From Sthenelais limicola (lineage: Eukaryota; Annelida; Polychaeta; Phyllodocida; Sigalionidae): a stretch of DNA of 64,000 bases. Location of the stretch: positions 30,944,873 to 31,008,872 of the forward strand of contig OW804102.1 of the NCBI GenBank assembly GCA_942159475.1, written 5' to 3'. Within the stretch, counting starts at the first letter, position 1, and each line of letters begins with the position of its first letter. Positions 1-13,982 of the stretch are shown one piece after another. The notes beneath the pieces are model-generated. The model worked only from the letters and a program-made list of their open reading frames with translations. It was not told where the DNA came from and searched no databases. The translations under genes and the position numbers were made by a program.

Positions 1-1486
1 TAAAGGGAAACAAATGAGTATTGTTCCATCACTTCTTTCCCTCTTTCTCCCTTCCTTTTTCTCCCTTTCCCCAGATAAAGATAGGAACCAGAGCCATCAG
101 GACGTCGTCGCTACACTATCAGAAACTGATACTAGCCCAGTATCTGAGATAAGCGTTAAAATATAATCTGGATTTAAAGAGCATGAAAATGCCAAGTGCT
201 TCCAGCAGAAGTGTTAAAGTACCCCACAAAAACGTCAAGTTTTGTCCCCAGCAAGGTGTTTAGCTTGCCTGCCTATAGATCATGGGCTTCGAACTTTACT
301 TTATGTCAAGGAAGAGAGTTCAATTATAGATCTGACTTATTATTGGTTCCCTTTTGTCTTTATTTATTTTCCTATGTTATAACTGTCCTCTGAGAGAAGA
401 CAGCCCCATCTCTTCTTAAAGATTTTGAAATATCATATACATATATATTCCTTTTGAAAATATATATGCAAGAGAGGTCTTGTTTCTTTTCGAAATTTAT
501 TTTTCGAAAATATGCAAACACTGTCGTTTTAGGGCAGTGGCCGATAGAAACCAGTCAAGCAATCAGATTGAGGGGATCGAATTCTAAAGTGAAGATAATT
601 TTTCGAAAAGGTCAGATATCTGATATGTACTAAGTGGTTGACTCAGCAATCTAAATTAGCCTCATGAGCTCAGAAACGTAGTCAGTTACATAGAAAAAGC
701 TGAGGATAAAGAACTAAGATATTTTGGAAAGTTTGTTATCATTTCTTAAAACTGAACACATTTTCTCTTTACATTATATTGCATTTTATTCATTTCACTT
801 CAACTGATAGTCGTTTCAGTCAACAATATTCCCCTATTCCATAGTCGTATCAATTAGAATACTATATAGATATTCACCTGTATAGAATACATCCTTAATG
901 CTTTATTAATAGGTACATGTGGGATCTATACAGACACCTACTGCTCCTCCCCTTTCTGCCCTCCTTAGCAAACAACCTTTCGAGGGGAGTTCTCAGGGGC
1001 TAATTTTGGACCACCTAGAAAATTCAAGTGTAATCTCTTAGTAATATATAGATGAATGCCTATAGCATGTCATAGAAATATTCATATACATACAAAACCG
1101 CCAATATATTCTGATTAGTTTTGGCTTAGGTTTAATTACCATCAAACGTAAAAAAATGTTCGTGTAAGGGGGGAAAGGGGTGCTGAAACCTTCTTAAGAG
1201 TATTCCCCCTTCCAATGTCCCTCCCTCCTATTCACGTGAGAGCCATTAGGGCCGTGTTTGCATGTCACCTCCATCTTGCCTTTCAACAATGAGCTACATG
1301 TTGCCTAACATGTTTGATATCATGTGAAGGCTGATGGAGAACACATGGCATTTGTGGTGGTGGTGGAGGTGGTGGTGGTGGTGGAGGGGAGCAGGGGGAG
1401 GGCACATCAACCTGTTCCCGACGTCAACCATACTTTAAACATCTGTCCACTAAGCTTGCTCTCTTAGGGCAGGTGACAAATCAGTG

Positions 1487-1755
1487 TACAGTCCAGGCTC
1501 AAAGTTCTGAGAGTCCCTCCCAACTGTGGAAAAGCCTCTCGCTCCAAACAGTCATCAGGGTACAGTTTAGGCTAAGAGTTGAGAGAGTCCCTCCAAACTG
1601 AGGGGAAAAAACCTCTCACTCCAAACTCCAAAATGCCATAATTGGAATCCAATTAGAACGCCTACTCCAGGGTCGGGAAAGCTATTAGCACAGTAGGCGT
1701 CCAATCACTGGCATAGTATTCTGCTTTTGATCAGAGAAGCTGTGAGCCTAGACTT
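1487..1755 (+). mobile_element. Repeat A copy 1 (TIR element, left end duplicated)
   Basis: Shares with 8281-8479 the left motif CAGTCCAGGCTCAAAG, the internal blocks GAGAGTCCCTCC and GCCTCTCGCTCCAAAC, the core GTAGGCGTCCAATCACTG and a right end GTGAGCCTAGACTTGG. Left and right ends are near reverse complements, as in a non-autonomous DNA transposon. The left roughly 80 bases occur twice in tandem here (from about 1487 and again from about 1560). Confidence 0.6.
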
Positions 1756-4700
1756 GGTAGAATTATTTGCAAGCTTGCCTTTAATATTATTTAAATCGGT
1801 CTCTGTATAAATGATTAATTAATGTTATGTGTGAGTCCTTCTTCTATATTGATCTTTAAGCATTCGACCTAGAGCAAAGGCGCTATTCACGGAGAATTGT
1901 GAATAGCTTTAATAGTTTTCTTTAAATAAAATTATCACAAATCTATGAAATTAGATTTGAAAAACTAAGGTAAATAATATTAGGTTTTCCCTTTGCTTTA
2001 ACATCTTGGGAAATAATGCTATAAAAGGATCAAACCAATGACTAATTACCGATTATCGACCCATATCAATTGAAACATGGGATGTAATTTAACCCCCAGT
2101 GCTAATTTCTATTCCACCGGGGTTAATCCTGATAGATTGATATGCAGAGTTCAACCCCCTATCTATAAGGGTATTTACCCTTCATGGGCCACCATAGCCG
2201 GGTCCCTACTGGTCGTATAGTCTATAAACACCCCGTTTACCAGCAGCAACCCTCTCCACATATTGCCCTGAACGCAGGACACGAACCGGAAGTTACAACC
2301 ACCGACTTCAATCAACATTGCCCCCTATCTCCTCCTCCCTCCTCACCCACTAACTCCTCCTACTACTCTAGTAAATATTTAATGTAATTATACATTTGAT
2401 ATATGCGATTTGTTCACCCATGATTAATTTAACTGATCATGTGGAATAAATTTGACAAAATTAGTAAATATTCTACATTATATTAATTAATCATAATTAT
2501 AGGATTTACATGTGATTTGTACAGCCATAATTAGGTGTACCTGATCATGGAAAATACCATTACAGAAATAGTATATATTCTACTGTATATATAATAGCAC
2601 ATGGAATGGTGAAATTTGTATCGATATGACAAGACCTCGTTTATTTAAAATATATCAAATTAAATATTTTGAAGGCACTCTTCTCATTATATGATAGGCA
2701 GCTGCAATCATAGGGCATCCGCTATTTATGAATACAATTATGACATTTATATTTAACCCCATACCTTTAAAGTAGATTCTGGATCCAATGCAAACTTCCC
2801 TTCCTATTATATACTACTACAGAAGAACTAAAAGTCCTGACCTCGGACATACATATTCCTCCTACAGATTGGACGGATACCTCACAGACACTTTTTCCTC
2901 TATTTACATATCATTTATCATCCCTTCCTTCAGGTTCTTACACAATTTTTCTTACATACACCCACCCTCATGAGATCCTCCCTCCCTCCTTCCCTCGTTC
3001 TAGTTCCCACCCCCACTTGTTTCCACTCTCTTTCCCTAGTAAGGCCCCCCCCCCACCACCACCCTTTCCCTTAATTCCCCTCCCCTTCCCGACCTCCCAC
3101 CCACCCGAAGAGCACCGGAAGGTGCCGAGAACTACCGAAGTCGTGACGAAAACATCCGACTCTGTGTTGTTATGTCTGTTCGAGTGTGTGTGTGAGAGAG
3201 AGGGCGAGGGTGTGTGTGTGTGAGGTTGTTGAAGGCACCACATGAATGATGTGTGTGCGTGTGTGTGTATCATGTCCGTGGGCACACAGAATGACTGCGT
3301 AGCATGTACATATAGATCATGACATTGAAACTTGCCAAGTATATACATATATATCCTCCCTCCTTTCCCCATATTCTGGCAATTTATCACTTATGTTCAG
3401 TATTAATATCATAAACAAATCACAAATCAGCCTTTGAAACCTCAATATCTGTCAACCAAATGATACAGAAGATGTTCACCGTTGTGTTATCAACCTCGAA
3501 TAGTTAATTTTCAGTTTGTTAAAAATTATAATTGGGAGATGATCACCCAAAAAAAAAGAACAATTCCTCGAGATGCATTAATTAATTAATACATCAAAAG
3601 CTCATATATATGGTACGTGATATAGAAATGAATGATACTATTTGAAATATGCTTCAATGCTTTTTATTCGAACTAACACTAGTTGTCAATATTGACAAGA
3701 ATTGTCTCTGCACCAGGGCAGATATCTATAGACATGATAGACATGTCTGTGTAGGGGAAGGGTCAGTGGACAGTGATTAATCCACACAACTTGCCCAATG
3801 TCCTGGTACACTGAAACTATTTAAGGAGTTCCATTAGTTCTGATAAGCAGGATTCGTGATTTAATTTCCTCCTTGAGACACACAAACATACACATTCCTT
3901 TCTCACGTATCTTATGTTTCTACTTCACTTTTTTATATTAATTTTTATTTGCCCATCTTACTCCTCAGGGTCTATTTAAAAACAGGATCTCAGGCTCAAT
4001 GTTATGTTCTATATATAAGTATACTTGTAGTAAAACTTGAATTGAGATTGATTGATTATATATAAATCGATTATATATAAATCGATCATCATTTTTTATT
4101 TTCTCTGACATTATTGTTCAGTTCATGGTGGGAAAAATCCTCTTTTTTTTTACAAAGAATAATTATTATGTCAGTAGAAACAACATCTATATCACCCAAG
4201 GAAATCGATTATGGTATAATGACTCTCTATTATATTACCGTTAGATATAATCTGTGCTTCGAATTGCATATAAACATAGGGTACATACAAAAGTGAAACA
4301 TAATAAAACCATGAATTTCAATTATAAAAGGTTCCTTGTATTCACTTTTCTCTAAACACAATAGCTATTGTTTTATATATTGAACACAATCTCTACCCCA
4401 CCACCACCACCAACACCACCCCCACCGCAGAGACGATCTTCCAGATGGTTAATGTACTCCTATATGGTCGCTAGATATTACTATTTTTATTATTATTTTC
4501 TCAAGTTGTGGCCTGAGACCACAAGAGCCATACACTAGGAAGAAGCAATTTGTCATGGGGACCTAGAGGTACAAATTTACCAGGCGGAGAGGGCACTCAC
4601 TGCCTTTGTCATATTTCCTCACTAACATAAACATGTCTGCAAACACTGAGGACCTCTGTACACCCATGTTTACTCTAGGTTAGGCAAAAAGGCCAGGGCT

Positions 4701-5088
4701 GCCTCTAAGCATGAACATAGAGGGGATGCTAGAGGGCTCTATAGTGGCAGTGGGGTCGGTCGGTGACCATTGGTCAGGCTAGATCTGATTCAGCTAATTT
4801 AGACTTTTCGAATTTTGCCTCAGAAAAACACCTAAATTAAATAATAAATAATAAACTAATTGTTATCTTGTAATAATTCAGCTCAATATGGTTAAGGTAT
4901 AGCCCATCGGCTGCCGGACTATCTAATATTATCTAATTAAGAGGTACCATTTTACATTACATACATGACTTAGTTTTACAAATAGTGGATGGGAAGGGAG
5001 GTCTGAAATAGGGAACATATTATGACACAAATAGTCATTTATTCTTGATATAGTGATTCCGAATTAGTCGAGCACAGCAACAGGTTTA

Positions 5089-5278
5089 TACAGTCTAGGC
5101 CCACAGCCTTTCAGATAAAAAAGAATGGGTATGTCAGTGATTGGATGCCCACTGCGCTAATGGGTCTCCCGGCCATAGACTAAGCCACCTAATAGGATTT
5201 TAATGACATTTTGCAGTTTGGAGCGAGATGCTTTCCCTCAGTTTGGAGGGGGTCTATTAACTCTGAGCCTAGATTGTA
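5089..5278 (-). mobile_element. Repeat A copy 2 (complete, inverted)
   Basis: The best bounded copy of the family. It begins TACAGTCTAGGCCCACAG and ends CTCTGAGCCTAGATTGTA, so the roughly 18-base termini are inverted repeats. The reverse complement aligns through its length to 8281-8479. Both borders carry TA, consistent with a TA target site as in the IS630-Tc1-mariner superfamily; that assignment is inference. Confidence 0.65.
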
Positions 5279-5489
5279 TGATAAATAGTACGTCTAATCA
5301 AGAACCCTTCCACCTCCCATACTCAGCCTCCCCCCCCCCCCCCCACACACACACCCTCTTCTGTAAAATAAATTGCTGGGTCCGCCCCTATATTATGTGT
5401 CTATTAAGGCATTATTTGTGTCTAGTGAGGGAGAACTGACCTGGGTCACGGTACGCATGTATGTTAAAGGGGCGGCAGAGGGTGGAGAG

Positions 5490-5757
5490 AATTATAGATT
5501 TATCCAGTGAAATATAGCAAGAGCTTTTTATTATAGATTTAACCAGTGAAATATAGCAAGATGTCCTTATTTTACATTTAGTTATCCAGTGGAATATTGC
5601 AAGACCTCTTTATTTTAATTATAAAGTTATAGATTTACCCAACGAAATATGGCTAGAGCTCCTTAGTTTAGACTTATAGATTTATCCATTGAAATATCAC
5701 AAATCTTAGTTTAGATTTATAGATGTATCCATTGAATTATAGCAAATCCTCCTGGAC
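5490..5757 (+). repeat. Degenerate minisatellite, about 5-6 units
   Basis: The phrase ATAGATTTATCCAGTGAAAT followed by ATAGCAAGA recurs at about 5492, 5534, 5580, 5628, 5675 and 5718 with substitutions and small indels, giving units of roughly 42-55 bases. It does not encode a consistent peptide repeat. Confidence 0.65.
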
Positions 5758-6754
5758 ATCCATTGGTGCCTTTAGCTAGAATAGAAATAATCTTGGTGGA
5801 AGTTGTCCATTATTCTTTTGGAAAGTACTTTCAAATCATTGAGAATTTAAGGCGAATTGTAGCGACTTCACCCAAGGTTATTAATGGACTTAATTAAATG
5901 ATTTTGTTATTCTTTCCCTTCCTTAACCACACATAATTATATGCTCCTATTTACCTTTATTTGACATTTTCTGGCTATAGCCTTTTATATCAAACATGGA
6001 CATCATATATATATATCCATCCTGCTCCATTCTGCCTCCTCCAGAGACTTCAAACAGATTATGTTACAACACAATCACACCATGCCTCAACCTTTCATAA
6101 CTTCTGCTAGGGTTGCCTGCCACTGGGGAGCTTTTCTGCAAAAGCTAAACATCACGATTTACATAGGAAGTGCGAGTGTACTGCTGTCAGACTCAGAGCA
6201 CCTCGCTGCAAACATCTGAGTCAGTTCCAAGGTACTTGTGGGCGGGGTTTGGTGGGAGGGGGGAGGGATGGGAGGGGTTTCCCCGTATATATGCAAATTT
6301 GAGTTGCTCATTGTTGAACTTTTGCTTTCTGGTCGGCAACATAAGTAGTAAAGGAAGTATATTGCTGCTGGACTAATGTCATGGTTTTATTTAACAAATT
6401 GATAGTCTGTGTGGCATGGGTTTTTGAGCATACATTTATATAGTTCCTTGTATTGATATTACAGTTTTATAGATTAATTAAGGTAATCTAATGAAGACTG
6501 TAATTAGTTAAGAAATAACTACTATATTAAATGATGAAATCTAACACTCTATGCTGTATCTAAATTACCCATTACTATAACCTAAAGTAAATTAATCCTT
6601 TTTAATTAGAACCACCCTAACAGGTTAGATCGAATCTGACTTCAGAAGATTATCAATCCATTTTTTTTAAAACTTTATATTGACAATATATTGACAATAT
6701 TTATAAATCCATTAATAAATCAAATACTCATTTGTGGTAAAAAAAATCATAAAT

Positions 6755-6897
6755 GCAACCCAACAAAATACCATTATAAGCCCTTTAGGGCGCATACTCC
6801 AGGACCAGGAAAGCTATCAGCACAGTAGGCGTCCAATCACTGACATGCCATCATTCTTATCTGATCCGAGAGGCTTTGAGCCCAGATTGAAAAGGTG
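6755..6897 (+). mobile_element. Repeat A copy 3 (right-hand part only)
   Basis: Contains the repeat A core CAGTAGGCGTCCAATCACTG and the right end GAGGCTTTGAGCCCAGATT, preceded by sequence matching the middle of copy 4. The left terminus is missing or too diverged to recognise. Confidence 0.55.
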
Positions 6898-8280
6898 CGA
6901 TCAGTCAAACTGCATAGGATTATTTTATTTTCATTAATAAATCGAAATTGCTCATCGTGATAACAGTCATGAATTCATACCCACCATCTATGTATCATGG
7001 GTACTTTTTTTTATTATGTTTTCCCAAAAATGATTACTTATTTACCCCCACATTTTGGCTTTTATATGGGTACATCTTAATACACAAGAAATGATTGGTA
7101 GTGTATATATTCATGAGTACAAACCTGACCCTCTCGACAACAGAGCAGAGCAGACTCCTTAATTGCATGTGACACTTATTGCGACTGGAGTGGCTCAAAT
7201 GAGCCTATAACATGAGCAGTTTATCACTCATTCACGAGCAGATGAGAGCAGGTCGTGAAGTGGAGCTGAGCACGATCTACTAACCAGCATATTGTTTTAA
7301 TTCAACCCATCCATCAGTCAAACCAGTATAAATAACCTCACTCCGCATATAGCTATGGCTATAGAGATCGTGCTGTGTCAAATTGTGACCTGATCATTAA
7401 GGTCAATATGTATGCTCAGGCACCTACATACCTTGGACAAATTTGTTTAATTTCACTAGATTATACGTAAAAGAGGTATAAGGTTTTTTTTACTTTCTGA
7501 CTCTGTATGAAGGACTTACATGTTGACGAGTTATATCAATAATGAATATATATGATGATCTAATAATTCATTATTATAATTTGAAGTTCAATGGGGTGTT
7601 AAAATTATTCACATTGAAATTAAGTTTTCTAAACCACAACTTCGCAATCCTCTAATGGAATCATTCAAGCGTGACACGATAAAAGAAATGGATCGCTTTT
7701 AAGCTTAAAGTGCGACAAGATATGACAATAACAATAAGATCTCCCTTTAATTTAACACCTTCACAACACGCCAAACCACCGCCTATACTGTCCCCTGCTC
7801 TTACACCTACGAAACAGATCCCAACAGCTGTAAACCGCCACGTAGAAAGGGTTAAAAGATGCAAGCAAAAATGGAGAATAAAAATTGCCTCGATTAACAA
7901 TAAAGCCTGACAGAGAACCGAGTCGTGACAAGCAAAGTGACGCCCCCGCGTGTGAATCCTGGCGGGAGAAATGGGAACTAACCTGAGGTCAAGGAGGGCC
8001 CTATTGTCATTACATGTTTTTATTTGACATGAGTTTTTTCCGGCGATGCGTACTTAAACGCTTAGAGGAGCCAGGCGCAAGAAGCTCTGCGAAAATAATC
8101 ATAAGTTCTTGGGTGGTATCGATGCGTGAAAGTGAAAAGCTTTGGTGCTTGGTGAGAAGGTACAATACCCCTTGGTCCGTTAAAAGGAAGATTATATCGA
8201 AATGATCTTTGCTTTTCATTTCTGATTACCATTGAGGTGTGGGATTAGAAAAAGTAAGACGATGAATTGTTTCAGTGTGC

Positions 8281-8479
8281 CAGTTCAATCTAGGCTCAGA
8301 GCTGAGAGAGTCCCTCCAAACTGAGTTAAAGCCTCTCGCTCCAAACTGCAAAATGACATTATAATCTCATCAGGACGCCTACTCTAGACTGGGAAGGCCA
8401 TTAATTTAGCGCAGTAGGCGTCCAATCACTGACATACCACTCTTATCTGATCAGAGGGGCTTTGAGCCTATAGACTGCG
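8281..8479 (+). mobile_element. Repeat A copy 4 (near complete)
   Basis: Left end CAATCTAGGCTCAGAG and right end CTTTGAGCCTATAGACTG are inverted repeats with a two-base difference. Internal blocks are shared with the copies at 1487, 5089, 6755 and 43881. About 200 bases with no coding capacity, so a MITE that would need a transposase supplied from elsewhere. Confidence 0.65.
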
Positions 8480-10232
8480 TTTAATGTATTTATTCATCTT
8501 TGTAACGTATACATGTATGAAAGGGGTTATTTACAGAAATGATAATATCGTAAAACTTTCTTGTATCGTTCCTAATTATTAAATTCATTAACATTTTAAG
8601 ACCATCGACATTCTAACCGTTTAACATGGATGTTTGATCTACTAATTAGCAGTGCAACTCTTAGACGCGATTATCAGAGTCATCAAAATTACTTATACAA
8701 TCCCAATTAACTTGAACGGCAAGATATCACAACCAGAATTGGGAAAACAATCCCTATATCTTAAGCCCTGCCCCTTGGTATTGACATGGGAATATGGCAC
8801 GTCCGACGGACATGGAAGAACAAACAAGGAAACTGAGTTTTATGTTTGAGAAACTTGAGTGGTATTCGATTCAAACAAAGGGATTCTCATCATGGACCTC
8901 AATCATGACACGTCCTTGGGTGAATCTTAAAACTCTTCCTTCAACATACTCATAAACCTAGGCAGCTGGTTTAGTTTGGGTGCCCCAGGCTAGTCCTTTG
9001 AAGGTTTTCAGAGATGAAGGAGGCGGTCATGCAGGGTTATGATGGGTTTCATTTGGTGCAGAGATAAAGGATAGTGATCATTCAAAACAATTACAGATTC
9101 AGTGATTGATTAGACGTATCACTTACATGCATGGCAACACATGGGAATATCTGCTCAACAGGAATATAATTTTTCATTATTTCATGACATTTTAAATTTA
9201 GATATATATATTAAGCCAACAACAACATCAATGGACATAAAATATTTTCATCTCAATGATATGATAGGGAACGCAATGGAAGGGGCCATTACTAATAGCA
9301 CATAATCAAAATATATGAATATCAATCATATAATTATAACATATCAATCATGATATTATTATTATTGATTTTGAAGAAGTCTATACTACCTGGTAAGACA
9401 ATTTCTACCGTAGGAATAAAACTTAGCATTGTCTGTATAACACATTCCTTACCTAAGCAAGGAAATGTAGCTAAGGAAAGTAACACCTAAGTAAGGAGTT
9501 CCTATGCAACGGGCCACATATCCACAATATGCGATCCCCTTGCATTTTCTATGGGGGCCTGCCATAAAGTAGATAAACAGGCAATGTGTGTTTCTTTCCA
9601 CTGGTCGAGCGAAGTGCTAGAGGATGATGTAATGTAAACAAAACCAAACAAAGACAAAAGGTTAAAAATAGAACAAACAAGCCAACGACCACACATTCAG
9701 TATGCCTCACATGTTTATTGCGAGGGATGAGTTCATCCCAAGTCGGGCAAAACAATATCCACGAGCAATAAGGGAAAACAATCAGTCTCTATCCCTGGCT
9801 ATTTGAAGTGAATTATTGTATAATGGATATTTCTAAACAACATTATTTTTCTTCAAGCCTATGCATGAAAGTGGAATGTCTCGTTGTGATATATGGGCAT
9901 ACTATATTGTGGAAATTGGTGTCTTTTAAAACATATTTACTGATTTCTTCCATTTAGTTATCATTATTAGACAATATTTTATTATTCGGCCATAACTCGG
10001 AGCACTCTAAGTCTAAGTAGATTCTTCAATCCATTTGTATTGAAAGAATATTGTTCTGAAATACAATCATTCAGGTATAAGGCAATTGATGTCTGGATGC
10101 ATTACTATCATTTAAAATAAATCCTTGACTCTTACATAGTTTGGTTTCTCGTGCAATTATGATATCCTTAGGTAACAGTCGTTTCATTTATTTCATAATT
10201 GTACATTTCAGAACCCAAGGCCAGAACCAGCC

Positions 10233-11893
10233 ATGAATGACGTTGGTGACGACAACCTTCCATCCATCAGCCTTGATGACGTCATATCAACGCTGTCGAC
10301 ATGCTCTTCGCTGGACACAGACACTGGAAGTGACTTCAGTGGTGAGGGCCCACTTGGCCTCAGTTACAACGACGTTGGGAGCCCAAGTTGCTACAGTGAC
10401 GTCACAGAGCGGTATAGTGACATCACAGATAGTCATGGATCACCGGATTTGTCACAAATCGACATCAAACCTGACCTCTCACTCCTCGGGGAACTTCATG
10501 CGGCCAACAACACCCTTAATGATGACGTACTAAGCATGGAAATGTCCACGCAATCAGAAATGCCGCTAGCGGAAGTGACGAAAGCCCCACCATCATACTC
10601 TGAGCATGTTGCTAGGTACACGGCGGCTTCATACATTAAGCAGGAGATTCCCGACGTCACTATGACAAATACGACGTGCCTCCAGCAGCAACATCAACAG
10701 ACTTCTCGACCACGGGCATCGTCGTTTATAGGAACGTTCGCACGTCATGACGATACAACTACCCAGAATGCATTTGTGCAGTATGCGCGGGAAGTCACAA
10801 TGAACGGAACAGGTGAGGATTATTTTGCTGCATAATATTTTCTCACCCAGGTTCTCAAAGAAATAATCTTTCACAGAGTTTGAACATGATGCTAAATGTT
10901 TCACCCATTACCCTATATCGCAATGTCTTCTACAAAGAATATAGTCTTGCGATATAGTTTTAATCCCCATATTCCATGTACCAGTATGTTGATTTAAATG
11001 AAACAGTAGTTGAAATACAGAGGTAATTCCTATCTTCGATAGGTAAGGCAATTATTAAAAACTTATTTACCTAGGAGTCGATTCTGACAAGATCTGTACA
11101 TTTAGATCGATAGCTATATGTTAAGACTTCCTTTTGCGAGAAAGAGACCAATTTGGTAAAACTCTTGAAAGGCTCAAATATTAAAGTCTTGGTTTCCTCA
11201 ACAGGTGGCGGCAGTGTGCAGCTATGGCAGTTCTTACTAGAGCTGTTGAGTGAAGAAGGTAACGACGAGGTAATAGGCTGGGAGGGACCACCTGGCCAGT
11301 TCCGCATGAGGGACCCTGACGAGGTCGCTAGACGCTGGGGAAAACGCAAGAATCGCCCCAACATGAACTATGACAAATTATCGCGGGCCTTGCGATATTA
11401 CTACGACAAGCTCCTTCTCTCAAAAGTCTCTGGACGTCGCTACACATACAGGTTCAACATGACAGGCCTTGTACGTCATTCACGTCGTGGTTCTGCTCCA
11501 GCCTTGCAGCAAATTTACGACAACATCGACTTGACGTCATACCTGTATAATCTATATCCAGCCATGGAAAGCTGGGCTCCTTTGTTGAATGAAAGACTCC
11601 GCCAAGGGGCATCCAGAGGAAGTCCCACTGGAACCGGAAATAACGGACACACAATGCATTCTGGGCTGCATCAGCAGCAGCACCAGCAACAACAGCAACA
11701 GGGGAGAGATCCCAGAATGCAGGGGTTTACTTCCGGGGTTTCACTTCCGGGGGAAGAGGCACATGGGTATTGGACTGAGATGAAGAGCAATTTTGAAGTG
11801 ACGTCATTACAAAGCGTGCCTTCTCCCTACCCACAATTCCCAGTAGCGTCAGAGTTTAATGTGCCTTGCAGGCAAGGGATACATTCCCGGTGA
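10233..11893 (+). CDS. ETS-domain transcription factor (ERG/FLI/FEV-like DNA-binding domain)
   Basis: Two exons join in phase: 10233-10812 (donor G|GTGAGG) and 11205-11893 (acceptor TTTCCTCAACAG), splitting a Gly codon. The 422 aa product has an acidic, Ser/Thr/Asp-rich N-terminal half with a PPSY motif (residues 119-122) and a SUMO-type IKQE motif (135-138). A full ETS winged helix-turn-helix follows at about 198-281 ([37 protein letters not shown]). The two recognition-helix arginines that contact GGA are at 254 and 257. A Gln/His-rich stretch lies at about 349-359. The [10 protein letters not shown] and RYYYDK spellings are closest to ERG/FLI/FEV members; no Pointed domain is encoded. The frame is open back to a 3' splice site at 10211 (TTTCAG), reading N-P-R-P-E-P-A before the Met, so an upstream coding or leader exon is likely and the true N-terminus is uncertain. 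It acts in the nucleus. Confidence 0.88.
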
Positions 11894-11927
11894 TTGGTTT
11901 CTCAAAGAAAGACAGTCGCTTAATTAT

Positions 11928-11933
11928 AATAAA
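11928..11933 (+). promoter_or_regulatory. Candidate poly(A) signal AATAAA of the ETS gene
   Basis: AATAAA lies 35 bases after the stop codon at 11891-11893. It is the first such hexamer downstream. A longer 3' UTR is possible, since AATAAA is common in this AT-rich DNA. Confidence 0.35.
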
Positions 11934-13982
11934 TAATTTACTTATTATGAATACAGCATCTCGCGGTTGCCCTGGCTACACACAACCACTTGGTCAGATA
12001 GATATTAGGACATTTCCTAAAGAAAATATTAGTTAGGTCTATCTCCATTTGTGTACACACATTTTTTGGGACATGCTGCTGGTCCAAAATCTAGGAAAAG
12101 ACTTCAGAGTGCTCCCACGAGGGGGCAGTTCTAGTACAATACTGCTTCCTCAGAGTTAATGACTCCCCAAAGTAAGTGGGCGGGGCTACGTGCAGTGATT
12201 GACAGGTGCATAACATTGAATTGTTTTGATGACTGACTAAGTCAGTTATTGCATTTCTCAGTATTTCTGGCTGCGTACTTGTAAAGATTTGCAGCAGTGC
12301 CAAATGAAATATTAGCTATGAATAATTCATTATTTAGAACCAGTTTAGTTTTACATTGAGTCCGCTTGAGTTAGAGATACTTCTGTGTTGTTTCCTATTG
12401 CAAGAGTCCAATGTTTGTGTATATATATAATAATATATATGTTTTTTCATGTATTTTCCCTTTCTCTTTCCCAATTATATATCGCCAATTTATCATATGA
12501 GAAACCATATAATTATAATGTCTTGCGCCTCTAAATTTGCCAGTGTAAAATTGAATAATTAATCATTATACCATTATTATTAATTATAAAGTTTTGGTGT
12601 CAACTCGACTTTAATATTTTCCATTTTGGTTCAATCTCATCAACCTCCTTAATGACAGCTACCAATTAAACTTTAAGTGTATCCTAAACTATCCATTTAG
12701 TAGTCCAATGCTTGACTTTAGGATACAACCATCCAAAGAAACTGACCTGATACGCACCAACTAAGACGACCTTGGAAGTTGCTGGCAAACCCCGACGATT
12801 CTCTTAATGTGGTGATCTATCTATAAACATACAACTAGACCAAATAGGACAAATAGAGAGAGACTGACCCCTGGTCAGGCAGTCAATGCTTTAAAATAGT
12901 AATCTCTAGCTCCATGCATGGGATATATTGACTTGGTTCGTCCAAGCCAAACCCATTTATCTTACATGCTGTGCATTTAAGTAAAGCTTTTTGTGTATTA
13001 TATATAGCGTATATCAAAAAAGCCTTTCTGGTAAAGAACTGCTATGAATATAATTTATTAGCGAAACCAAAAGCACCAACTACGATACATACTTTTCCCT
13101 GGTGTATACAGGGAAGGGTCTGTTGACATACCATGTATGAATTCTGTTCAAGGATCTATAAAATGGAAGTTGTAGATATGGTATAGATATTAAGTAAGAC
13201 TTGTGATTGAAACACTGTGTTCTCGAAACTGTCTAAATGATGGTATAAGTTTGGTATTTCCAATGGAAAAACAAATACTCTTTTTACGCAAGCAGGATCA
13301 GTTGAGGGTATCTGAAGTCAGAAGAGCAGATCATGAGCGAAACATAAAATCTCGAAAATATTTTTTTTAAATCATCTTGTATACAGAAGATGGTATCAGG
13401 ATGCTAAGGACCGAGAAAAAATTCATTATTAAAAGTTAAATTTCATAGACTTAGGGACATTTGAAATTAAATGAAAATACTTAGACTCTCGGTCAAAACA
13501 ACCTTGTCATTCATTTCAAGGAATGTATGTATAACTCAATTCAAATTTTAGTTATTGTCATTATCTATACCACAGACTACTACACGTTTACTTATTTGGG
13601 ACCGGGTCCAATCTCATAAAGCCCCAATTTTCAGTGGGCACTATTATTTCTAGAGTATTTCGCGATATTTTTCTAAGGTTGTGTAACCCTGCCCGCAGAT
13701 CTGACCAGATTAATTTTGGATTTAAGTTAGCCTTGTAGGTTATTGATGTCACAACGCAACGCACACTTGTACATAAATTATTATTATAGAGCCTTGCTGT
13801 AAAGTACAATACATATGCAAAATATACTAGTCTAGATTCGATAAAATCTCAGAAATGAAATAAAAGGCCTTGGAAGTTCCTTGGTAATGTTTATATCTAT
13901 ATTGACAGAAAGTCTGATGTGGTTTTGAGTACCCATGTGGATACCCCCATAATAGATGATTTGCATTGTAAACTTAACTTCA

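Larger units (their letters stand above)
1..10211. other. Gene-free, repeat-rich stretch upstream of the ETS gene
   Basis: No reading frame in this stretch looks like a protein-coding gene; the open frames are short and of low complexity. It holds four copies of a TIR element (repeat A), a GGT trinucleotide run near 1355-1385, CT/C-rich tracts near 2985-3075 and 5328-5345, a degenerate tandem array near 5490-5757, and many AT microsatellites. Upstream exons of the ETS gene could lie here but I could not identify one. Confidence 0.6.

Noticed and set aside
2968..3390. 140-codon minus-strand open frame
   Set aside because: Lies on CT/GT microsatellite and poly-C sequence; the translation is His/Thr/Ser and Gly runs with no family resemblance.
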